Assembly: GCA_046049675.1 (NCBI GenBank)
Contig: JBJORA010000117.1
Span: 1 to 13,078, forward strand
Reading direction: 5' to 3'
Source of the DNA: CAIXQW01 sp046049675
GTDB lineage: Bacteria; Bacteroidota; Bacteroidia; Chitinophagales; Chitinophagaceae
Length of the DNA: 13,078 bases
Positions 7,556-13,078 of this stretch are shown here, piece by piece (positions within the stretch are counted from its first letter, which is position 1; the number at the start of each line of letters is the position of its first letter). Both the position numbers and the translations under genes were made by a program. The notes beneath the pieces are model-generated. The model was not told where the DNA came from. It saw only the letters and a list, made by a program, of their open reading frames with translations, and made no database searches.

Positions 7556-7966
7556 TTACTTGGCGGTTACATTGCCTTTGATGTAGATTTCCTGAACTGG
7601 TCTATCACCTACAGCATTACTAGTAATCCATATAGATTTCAAGAATGTACCGTTTTTGTTTTTAGTATCAAATACTACTGTTATTCTGCCTGCAGCTCCT
7701 GGCATAATTGGCTCTTTTGGCCAGCTAGGCGTAGTGCATCCACAACTTGCTTTACAATCTTGAATAATTAAAGGTTCAGTGCCTGTATTTGTAAATACAA
7801 ATTCATATTTAGCAGGGTCACCTTCTTTTAGATTGCCAAAGTCGTGCGTGGTTTCTTCAAACTTAAATTTAGCGCCTGCAACCTTTGCCTTGGCCTTGCT
7901 TTGTGCCAACGAGCTAAAACAACTCGCTATCAACATTACAAGTGTTAGGGAAATTCTTAGGTGCAT
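7556..7966 (-). CDS. Secreted DUF1573 protein, subtype A, 136 residues
   Basis: A Sec signal peptide (residues 1-21, ending SLAQ) is followed by one DUF1573 domain (about 36-133). DUF1573 is a small Ig-like (ASH/Hydin-type) beta fold, common in exported Bacteroidota proteins and without an established biochemical function. Family landmarks are THDFGNLKEGD (40-50), FVFTNTGTEPLII (56-68), KASCGCTTPSWPKEPIMPG (72-90) and the final strand EIYIKGNV (126-133). The SNAVGDRPVQEIYIKGNV ending matches the 149-residue copy at 9615-10064 and separates these two (called here subtype A) from the other pair. It is the second gene of its unit, 34 nt after the 190-residue copy, and is followed by a strong terminator. 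Three cysteines (71, 75, 77) lie in the domain. Confidence 0.9.
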   Translation of the reverse strand: MHLRISLTLVMLIASCFSSLAQSKAKAKVAGAKFKFEETTHDFGNLKEGDPAKYEFVFTNTGTEPLIIQDCKASCGCTTPSWPKEPIMPGAAGRITVVFDTKNKNGTFLKSIWITSNAVGDRPVQEIYIKGNVTAK

Positions 7967-8000
7967 GTGGTGCTAATTAAAATAGGGCAGATTTAAGCAA

Positions 8001-8573
8001 TTAGTTTTTGATCATTGTGCCTTGAGCAGGAGCAGGTACGCTTGTATCTGGTGCCTTCTCTACATTACCCTTTAATGTAAGTACTTTAGTACCTGCATTA
8101 GTTGTTACAGTAAGTGTTTTGTAGATATTACCTGGACGACCTTGCGTATTGTAAATCGCTTTAATTGTACCTGTTTCGCCTGGAGGAATTGCTTCTTTAG
8201 TCCAGTTAGGAACTGTACAACCACAACTTGCTTGTACGTTACTAATAGTAAGTGGCTCGTTGCTGATGTTCTTTACTTTGAATTCTGTAGTCGCTTGAGG
8301 ACCTTCTGGTACTTTACCAAAGTCGTGCTCTAACTTATCAAACTTTGCAAACTTATCGATGTCTGTTGCAGGTGTAGCTGTTTGTGGTGGCGCAGGTTGA
8401 GTTGGCGCAGCTGTTACAGGAGCAGTCTTCGTTGGTGCTGCTGCTGGCACATCTCTTACGTTGCTCTTTGCAGCTGGAGTAGCTTTCTTTGGAGCTTTTT
8501 TGTCTTTAGCAACTTGTGCAAATGAGGTAGTTGCTACCAATGCAAATGCCAGAATTAAAGTAACCTTCTTCAT
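8001..8573 (-). CDS. Secreted DUF1573 protein, subtype B, with Ala/Pro/Lys linker, 190 residues
   Basis: A signal peptide (1-20, ending SFAQ) is followed by a low-complexity Lys/Ala/Pro/Thr linker (about 21-70), then a DUF1573 domain (about 78-171) and a short tail. Landmarks are LEHDFGKVPEGP (81-92), ASCGCTVPNWTKEAIPPGETG (115-135) and GTKVLTLKGNV (161-171). The linker would hold the domain away from the membrane or a partner. The closest relative in the window is the 217-residue copy, which shares LEHDFG, NVQASCGCTVP and GTKVLT(L/I)KGN. It is the first gene of its unit, with a 39-nt leader after a perfect -7 box and a Shine-Dalgarno-like AAGGA 7 nt before the ATG, unlike the short-leader genes elsewhere in the window. 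Confidence 0.9.
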   Translation of the reverse strand: MKKVTLILAFALVATTSFAQVAKDKKAPKKATPAAKSNVRDVPAAAPTKTAPVTAAPTQPAPPQTATPATDIDKFAKFDKLEHDFGKVPEGPQATTEFKVKNISNEPLTISNVQASCGCTVPNWTKEAIPPGETGTIKAIYNTQGRPGNIYKTLTVTTNAGTKVLTLKGNVEKAPDTSVPAPAQGTMIKN

Positions 8574-8580
8574 GTCTCTT

Positions 8581-8585
8581 TCCTT
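8581..8585 (-). promoter_or_regulatory. Shine-Dalgarno-like site (AAGGA) of the 190-residue DUF1573 gene
   Basis: The minus strand reads AAGGAAAGAGACATG, placing AAGGA 7 nt before the start codon at 8573. It is the only clear Shine-Dalgarno-like site I found in the window, and it confirms this start. Confidence 0.5.
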
Positions 8586-8612
8586 AATTATTTTTTTCGT
8601 TCAATTACAAAA

Positions 8613-8620
8613 CAAATGTA
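8613..8620 (-). promoter_or_regulatory. -7 box (TACATTTG) of the second DUF1573 unit
   Basis: The minus strand reads TACATTTG, an exact TAnnTTTG match, ending 39 nt before the ATG at 8573. The predicted transcript has a leader of roughly 30-35 nt containing the AAGGA site. No -33 element was recognised. Confidence 0.6.
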
Positions 8621-8877
8621 GAGCCAAACCAATAGGCAGCAGGGTTAAGTCCTTGTTAAGTGGATTTGCCTTTAAAATTGAGTAACAAAAAAAGGGTCGC
8701 TAAACATTGAATTAGTGGATTCGGCTTGATGCTCAATTTGCTTTAAGTTCAGGTGCAAGTACTGTAGAACTTGTGCAGATATTTTTGCTTCGCTCGCACG
8801 CAATAATTATTGCAAATTTTGCATTTTGAGCAACCTAGTTACACGTCATTTTTTTTCTATCTATCTTGCCTCTATGC

Positions 8878-8916
8878 AAAAAAAAGCGCATACAGATAAT
8901 ACTACTGCATGCGCTT
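8878..8916 (-). terminator. Intrinsic terminator after the first DUF1573 unit
   Basis: On the minus strand AAGCGCAT (from 8916) pairs perfectly with ATGCGCTT (ending 8884). The stem is extended inward, after one mismatch, by CAG/CTG, and followed by a T-run to 8878. It sits about 26 nt after the stop of the 217-residue DUF1573 gene and separates the two paralogue pairs into two transcription units. Confidence 0.88.
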
Positions 8917-8941
8917 GGATTTTGTAAAATTCTATATGTAC

Positions 8942-9595
8942 CTATTTGCCAGCGGGAGGCATTCCACCTGTAGGTATTGGTGGTGGTGGTGGTGGCACAT
9001 TGCCATTTGGCATTGGCGGTGGTGGCGGGGGTGTATGTGGTGCTGGCGGCGGCGGTGGAGGAGGTACAGCGCCATTTGGCATTGGTGGTGGTGGTGGTGG
9101 CGGTGTGCCTGGTGCTGGTACATTACCCGGAACACCAGTGTTTGGTGTAGAGATATTTCCTTTAATGGTCAATACTTTAGTGCCATAGTCGGTCATAATT
9201 GTGATGCTCTTTGCAAATGGACCGCTTTTGCCACTAGAATTAAATTGTACATTAATTGGCTCTACTATGCCTGTAGCAAAACTATCTTTTCGATAATCTG
9301 GCACCGTGCAGCCACAACTTGCTTGCACATTATTCAATTTGGCTTTTGTTTTGCCGACATTTTGAATATAGAAAGTTGTTTTACCAACTTCGCCTTGTAC
9401 AATTGTACCAAAGTCGTGCTCTAGTCTATCGAGTATAAAGTGCTTGCCAAAATTGCTGGTGTCTTTCGCTGCATTTTTGAACATTTCCTTTATTTCTTTC
9501 TTGGTCATTTTTTTTGTGTCTACAGCTGTTTGACCATAGCTGTATGTCGCGATAGCACTAAAGGCCATGGCAAACATGATTTTCTTAATAATCAT
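8942..9595 (-). CDS. Secreted DUF1573 protein, subtype B, with polyproline C-terminal tail, 217 residues
   Basis: A signal peptide (about 1-21, ending SYG) and a charged Lys/Glu-rich spacer (25-50) precede a DUF1573 domain (about 54-148) with LEHDFGTIVQG (58-68), NNVQASCGCTVPD (88-100) and GTKVLTIKGNI (138-148). The last 67 residues hold 36 prolines, including runs of 7, 7, 6 and 6 (165-171, 178-184, 189-194, 201-206) with MPNG repeated 23 residues apart. Such a tail is extended and surface-exposed, and its translation should depend on elongation factor P. The domain lacks the Trp and the PG turn seen after the CGC motif in the other subtype B copy. The gene starts 19 nt after the 149-residue copy and ends before a strong terminator. 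Confidence 0.9.
   Translation of the reverse strand: MIIKKIMFAMAFSAIATYSYGQTAVDTKKMTKKEIKEMFKNAAKDTSNFGKHFILDRLEHDFGTIVQGEVGKTTFYIQNVGKTKAKLNNVQASCGCTVPDYRKDSFATGIVEPINVQFNSSGKSGPFAKSITIMTDYGTKVLTIKGNISTPNTGVPGNVPAPGTPPPPPPPMPNGAVPPPPPPPAPHTPPPPPPMPNGNVPPPPPPIPTGGMPPAGK
8978..9103 (-). repeat. Proline-codon repeat region with a 69-bp duplicated unit
   Basis: This codes for four proline runs. The plus strand shows GGT/GGC triplet runs, and GCCATTTGGCATTGG occurs at 9002-9016 and again at 9071-9085, 69 bp (23 codons) apart. The pattern suggests growth by in-frame duplication and triplet slippage, so length may vary between strains without breaking the frame. Confidence 0.75.
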
Positions 9596-9614
9596 TTTTG
9601 TGTTTTTTTAGTTT

Positions 9615-10064
9615 TTACTTTTTTTTTGAGTTGGCTGTTGTTTTTGTGGATGGCTTTGCAGCAGGCTTTTGCTTTGACTTATCTACAAGAACGTTGCCAT
9701 TAATGTAAATTTCAAAAGGCTCTCTGCGATCTGTTGCATTGCTAAAGATATAAATTGTTTTACTAAATTTTCCTTCTTTATCCTTAGTTTCAAAAATTGC
9801 TTTAATCGTACCTTTTTCACCTGGCTGAACTGGTGTTGTGCTAAACTCTGCTTTAGTGCAATCGCAACTACCTTTTGCCATTTGAATAACGAGTGGCGCT
9901 TTACCCGTATTGGTAAATGTAAAATTGTAAGTAATATCTGGTCCTTGTGGCACGTCGCCAAAATCATGCGAGGTACTATCAAAGCTAAACTGCGCAGCAT
10001 CTTGTGCAAACGAGGTATTAGCCGCTGCAAATAAAATCATCAATATCGCTACAATTTTCTTCAT
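9615..10064 (-). CDS. Secreted DUF1573 protein, subtype A, with lysine-rich tail, 149 residues
   Basis: A signal peptide (1-21, MKKIVAILMILF to SFAQ) is followed by a DUF1573 domain (about 26-126) with TSHDFGDVPQGPD (31-43), FTFTNTGKAPLVI (48-60), SCDCT (66-70), VQPGEKGTIKA (79-89) and the ending REPFEIYINGNV (114-125). A basic tail (127-149) ends in KKK. The CGC motif of the other three copies is CDC here. I chose the ATG at 10064; a GTG directly before it (10065-10067) would add one residue. A run of nine A residues near the stop (9619-9627) is a possible slippage site. It is the first gene of its unit, ahead of the polyproline copy, and divergent from the E1 gene. Its promoter is unclear; TATCTTAG on the minus strand just upstream is a one-mismatch candidate. 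Confidence 0.9.
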   Translation of the reverse strand: MKKIVAILMILFAAANTSFAQDAAQFSFDSTSHDFGDVPQGPDITYNFTFTNTGKAPLVIQMAKGSCDCTKAEFSTTPVQPGEKGTIKAIFETKDKEGKFSKTIYIFSNATDRREPFEIYINGNVLVDKSKQKPAAKPSTKTTANSKKK

Positions 10065-10248
10065 CACTATTTCTCTACTTGTTTTAGAATGCTAAGATAT
10101 AGATGCTGCAATATCTCTAATCGTTACGTCCTTGTTATTGGTTTACGTATTAATGCATCGCTAACAAAAGCAGTTGGTGATCTAAACAGTACCAGAAGGC
10201 TAGTTTTAAGGCCTTATTTACGGGCTTTTACGTACGCCGCAATCTGCT

Positions 10249-10256
10249 TATATTTG
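10249..10256 (+). promoter_or_regulatory. -7 box (TATATTTG) of the E1 dehydrogenase gene
   Basis: TATATTTG matches TAnnTTTG exactly and ends 5 nt before the ATG at 10262. This predicts a leaderless or nearly leaderless mRNA. No Shine-Dalgarno site fits in the remaining 5 nt, and no -33 element was recognised. Confidence 0.65.
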
Positions 10257-10261
10257 CCCAT

Positions 10262-12658
10262 ATGGCAACAAAGGTTGTAGCTAAATCTATCAATAAAGAC
10301 AAAGTAGACTTAAAAAGTTTTAAGCAAGATATACTTAACGATTACCGCCTCGTCGTACAAAGTCGTGAGGCTAGCCTTATTGGCCGAAAAGAGGTACTGA
10401 CAGGCAAGGCAAAGTTTGGCATATTTGGCGATGGTAAAGAACTTGTTCAAGTTGCTATAGCCAAAGTATTTCGTGAGGGTGATTTTCGGAGCGGCTATTA
10501 CCGTGATCAAACTTTTATGTTTGCCAGCGGCATGAGCAATGTGGAAGAGTTTTTTGCTCAACTCTACGCCAATCCCGATGTACAAGCAGAGCCAAGCAGC
10601 GCAGGCCGACAAATGAATGGCCACTATGCCACACGTTGGCTCAATGCAGACGGCACATTAAAAGACCTTACTAAATCTAAAAATAGTAGCAGTGATATTA
10701 GCCCTACAGCTGGGCAAATGGTGAGAGGCTTAGGTATGGCCTTTGCAAGTAAGTTATTTCGTAGGCAGGACAACCTTAAGCAATTTACACATTTAAGTGA
10801 TAATGGCAACGAGGTAGCGTTTGTAACGATTGGCGATGCTAGTACAAGTGAAGGTCACTTTTGGGAAACTGTTAATGCTGGTGGCGTTTTACAAGTGCCA
10901 CTCGCCATTTTTGTTTACGACGATGGCTATGGGATTAGCGTACCTAAAAAATACCAAACAACTAAAAGCAGTATTAGCAAGGTTTTAGAAGGTTTTAGGT
11001 ATGAAGAAAAGCTTGGCGGCTACGATATTTATACTGCGCGTGGCTGGAATTACCACGAGTTAGTAACCACTATCAGCGAAGGCATCGCAAAGGTGCGTGA
11101 AACCCATATTCCTGCCATCTTCCATATTCAAGAAATAACGCAACCACAAGGACACAGCACCAGTGGTAGTCACGAGCGTTATAAAAGCCCTGAGCGTTTG
11201 GCCTGGGAAAAAGAAATGGATTGCATGAAAACCATGCGTGAATTTATTGTTGGTACTCAAGTTGCAACAGAGGAAGAGTTGGTAGAACTAGAGAACGAGG
11301 CAAAACAAAGTGCGCATGACGCAAAGAAAAGTGCTTGGGATAAATTTATTGCGCCAATAAAAGATCAGGTTGCGAGCTGTACAACGCTTTCTAGTCAATT
11401 GGTGTATGTTGCTGGCGACAATAGCCAACCAATAGCTCAACTTTCGCAGAAACTAGCAGCTATTAAAGAACCTATTCGCAAAGATGTTTTACAAACTGCA
11501 TTTAGAATATTGGCTTTGAGTCCTACAGGGCCAGAGCGTAATGCCATGCAGAATTTTTACGATGGCTTGTTAATTGATGGCTTTGAAAAATACAGTAGCG
11601 GCTTACACAGTACAAGTCCATTAGCAGTGCAAAATGTACCGATTGTTGCAGCAGATTACGATGCAGATGATCAAACATTAAATGGTTTTGAAATACTAAA
11701 TAAATACTTTGATGCTAAACTAACAGACGACCCGCGCGTATTTGCATTTGGTGAAGACGTTGGCCATATTGGCGATGTAAACCAAGGCTTTGCTGGCTTG
11801 CAAGCAAAACACGGCGGCTGGCGCGTTTTTGATACCGGTATTCGCGAGGCCACTATTATGGGCCAGGGGATAGGCATGGCTTTGCGAGGCTTACGTCCTA
11901 TTGCAGAGATTCAGTATTTAGATTATTTGCTTTACGGTATTCAAACCTTAAGTGATGACGTTGCCACTTTGCAATACCGAACAAAAGGTGGTCAAAGTTG
12001 CCCCTTGATTGTGCGCACACGTGGTCACCGCCTAGAAGGTGTGTGGCATAGCGGGTCACCTATGGGCATGGTCATCAATAGTGTTAGAGGTATACACCTT
12101 TGTGTGCCGCGCAACATGGTGCAGGCAGCTGGTATGTACAATACGCTTTTACAAAGTGATGAACCAGCTATTGTTGTAGAATGCTTAAATGGCTATCGTC
12201 TAAAAGAGCGTGTGCCTTCTAACTTAAATCGCTTTACAGTACCATTGGGTGTGCCAGAAATTATACAAGCTGGGGACGATATTACCATTGTAAGTTATGG
12301 CAGTACCTTGCGTATAATACAAGAGGCTATCACAGAATACCTAGCGCCACAAGGCATAAGTGTAGAATTGGTGGACGTGCAAACTTTATTGCCTTTTGAT
12401 ACAGAGCATAAAATAATTGAGAGCTTAAAGAAAACCAGCAGAATATTATTTGTGGACGAAGATGTACCAGGCGGTGCAACAGCTTACATGTATCAACAAG
12501 TATTAGAAATACAAGGTGGCTATAAATATTTGGACGCTACACCACGCACATTAGCTGCACAGGCACATCGTCCGGCTTATGGTACAGACGGCGATTATTT
12601 CAGCAAGCCAAATGCTGAAGATATTGCAAAAGCTGTAATGGCTGTAGTTGCTGAATAG
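10262..12658 (+). CDS. 2-oxo acid dehydrogenase E1, alpha and beta subunits fused in one chain
   Basis: E1 uses thiamine diphosphate to decarboxylate a 2-oxo acid (pyruvate or a branched-chain 2-oxo acid) and passes the acyl group to the lipoyl-bearing E2. The 798 residues contain the alpha part first (about 25-310): SGYYRDQ (77-83), GRQMNGHY (115-122), the thiamine diphosphate motif from GDASTSEGH (191-199) to DDGYGIS (220-226), and HSTSGSHERY (298-307). A helical, charged linker (about 310-470) leads to the beta part (about 475-798): FAFGEDVGHIGDVNQGF (494-510, catalytic-region Glu498), TGIREATIMGQGIGMA (525-540), FVDEDVPGG and AHRPAYG. The usual Asn-Asn of the cofactor motif is Asp-Asp here. 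Fused E1 chains are known in Bacteroidota. E2, E3 and substrate are not shown by the window, so the symbol is left blank. Confidence 0.9.
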   Translation: MATKVVAKSINKDKVDLKSFKQDILNDYRLVVQSREASLIGRKEVLTGKAKFGIFGDGKELVQVAIAKVFREGDFRSGYYRDQTFMFASGMSNVEEFFAQLYANPDVQAEPSSAGRQMNGHYATRWLNADGTLKDLTKSKNSSSDISPTAGQMVRGLGMAFASKLFRRQDNLKQFTHLSDNGNEVAFVTIGDASTSEGHFWETVNAGGVLQVPLAIFVYDDGYGISVPKKYQTTKSSISKVLEGFRYEEKLGGYDIYTARGWNYHELVTTISEGIAKVRETHIPAIFHIQEITQPQGHSTSGSHERYKSPERLAWEKEMDCMKTMREFIVGTQVATEEELVELENEAKQSAHDAKKSAWDKFIAPIKDQVASCTTLSSQLVYVAGDNSQPIAQLSQKLAAIKEPIRKDVLQTAFRILALSPTGPERNAMQNFYDGLLIDGFEKYSSGLHSTSPLAVQNVPIVAADYDADDQTLNGFEILNKYFDAKLTDDPRVFAFGEDVGHIGDVNQGFAGLQAKHGGWRVFDTGIREATIMGQGIGMALRGLRPIAEIQYLDYLLYGIQTLSDDVATLQYRTKGGQSCPLIVRTRGHRLEGVWHSGSPMGMVINSVRGIHLCVPRNMVQAAGMYNTLLQSDEPAIVVECLNGYRLKERVPSNLNRFTVPLGVPEIIQAGDDITIVSYGSTLRIIQEAITEYLAPQGISVELVDVQTLLPFDTEHKIIESLKKTSRILFVDEDVPGGATAYMYQQVLEIQGGYKYLDATPRTLAAQAHRPAYGTDGDYFSKPNAEDIAKAVMAVVAE

Positions 12659-12660
12659 GA

Positions 12661-12690
12661 ATGTTGCGCTGATTCTTTAAGCGCATACAT
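12661..12690. terminator. Hairpin after the E1 gene, between convergent genes
   Basis: ATGT plus TGCGCT (12661-12670) pairs with AGCGCA plus ACAT (12680-12690, one bulged T). The result is a 10-bp stem with a 9-nt loop, starting 2 nt after the E1 stop. No T-run follows directly (the first T4 is about 10 nt later), so it is a plausible but non-classical end signal. A second dyad (AAGTAC/GTACTT, 12704-12728) overlaps the riboflavin synthase stop. Confidence 0.4.
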
Positions 12691-12708
12691 ATTCGAGTAT
12701 TTTAAGTA

Positions 12709-13078
12709 CTACTGCTTAGTATGTACTTGCAAATAGCGTTGCAGATATTTGCCAATAAGGTCGAACTCTAGATTGACTAAATCGCCACTTTTAAGATATT
12801 GTATGGTTGTATGCTCGTAAGTGTAAGGAATAATAGCCACGCTAAATCTATCTTTCAGAACATCAAAACAAGTTAGGCTAGTACCATTGATTGTTATGCT
12901 TCCTTTTTCTATCATTAGTGCTGCGTGCTCAGTTGGTAAAGCAAAAGTGTAAAGCCAGCTACCATCTTGAGCTTCTACACTAATACAATTTGTTATGCCG
13001 TCTACATGGCCTTGCACAAGGTGTCCGTCTAATCGCGAGCCAAATTGTGCGGCGCGTTCTAGATTAATTTTATCTCCT
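12709..13078 (-). CDS. ribE: Riboflavin synthase, alpha chain, C-terminal part (5' end outside window)
   Basis: Riboflavin synthase joins two 6,7-dimethyl-8-ribityllumazine molecules to give riboflavin. Family members are about 200 residues, built from two lumazine-binding repeats. The window holds the last 122 complete codons, read from the edge at 13077. The linker region DKINLERAAQFGSRLDGHL is followed by the second-repeat start VQGHVDG, then MIEKGSITINGTSLTCFDV and FSVAIIPYTYEHTTI, and the protein ends in HTKQ. These motifs are diagnostic. The N-terminal repeat (MFTGI...) lies outside. The frame is open through the window edge, so an apparent start at the GTG at 13017 is only an internal valine codon. 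The gene converges on the E1 gene across 50 nt holding two hairpins. Confidence 0.95.
   Translation of the reverse strand, partial: GDKINLERAAQFGSRLDGHLVQGHVDGITNCISVEAQDGSWLYTFALPTEHAALMIEKGSITINGTSLTCFDVLKDRFSVAIIPYTYEHTTIQYLKSGDLVNLEFDLIGKYLQRYLQVHTKQ

Larger units (their letters stand above)
8574..8941. other. Intergenic region between the two DUF1573 units
   Basis: The region holds the terminator of the upstream unit (8878-8916) and the promoter and leader of the downstream unit (8581-8620). Between them, 8621-8877 has no ORF of note on either strand. It does contain two overlapping palindromes, GCAATAATTATTGC (8800-8813) and TGCAAATTTTGCA (8811-8823), and an imperfect inverted repeat around 8753-8776 (GTGCAAGT and ACTTGTGCA). 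These could be operator sites, but nothing ties them to a regulator. Confidence 0.4.

Noticed and set aside
8946..9188. Plus-strand ORF of 80 residues, rich in glycine
   Set aside because: It is the antisense of the proline codons of the 217-residue DUF1573 gene. It has no promoter or start context and is an artefact of the triplet repeats.
8909..9424. Plus-strand ORF of 171 residues, very rich in Trp, Arg and Cys
   Set aside because: It is another antisense frame of the same gene; the odd composition comes from reading the GGT/GGC runs as TGG.
13015..13017. GTG as the start of a short 102-residue riboflavin synthase-like protein
   Set aside because: The frame and the conserved family sequence continue upstream to the window edge, so this GTG is an internal valine codon.

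Overview
The window reads as a Bacteroidota chromosome segment, AT-rich and with genes on both strands. The evidence is the promoter type (the Bacteroidota -7 box TAnnTTTG in front of several genes, Shine-Dalgarno sites mostly absent), a single-chain alpha/beta-fused 2-oxo acid dehydrogenase E1, a cluster of secreted DUF1573 proteins, and lipoprotein-like leaders. I cannot resolve the family from sequence alone.

Layout. 1-215: the 3' end of an IS1595-family insertion sequence (last 64 transposase residues and a probable terminal repeat). 343-2094 (minus): a tightly packed three-gene unit of unknown function, consisting of a 191-residue lipoprotein, a previously untracked 36-residue peptide, and a 353-residue exported protein; the gaps are only 2 and 1 nt. 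2449-4158 (plus): carA (glutaminase subunit of carbamoyl-phosphate synthase) followed after 3 nt by trmH (tRNA 2'-O-methyltransferase). 4219-7373 (minus): a class I aminotransferase followed after 8 nt by dnaG (primase, GTG start). 7504-10064 (minus): four paralogous secreted DUF1573 proteins, in two transcription units that each hold one gene of each subtype, and each ending in a clear intrinsic terminator. 10262-12658 (plus): the fused E1 dehydrogenase, divergent from the DUF1573 cluster. 12709-13078 (minus): the C-terminal part of riboflavin synthase, cut by the window edge.

Most of the window is ordinary housekeeping (pyrimidine/arginine precursor synthesis, tRNA modification, replication priming, amino acid metabolism, 2-oxo acid oxidation, riboflavin synthesis). 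The parts worth a second look are: (i) four genes whose -7 boxes lie only 5-6 nt before the start codon, which predicts leaderless mRNAs, against one DUF1573 unit with a normal leader and a Shine-Dalgarno-like site; (ii) the mirror-ordered pairs of DUF1573 paralogues, one with a 36-proline C-terminal tail; and (iii) the 36-codon gene that exactly fills the gap between two lipoprotein-like genes. I saw no tRNA, rRNA, CRISPR array, phage or defence genes.
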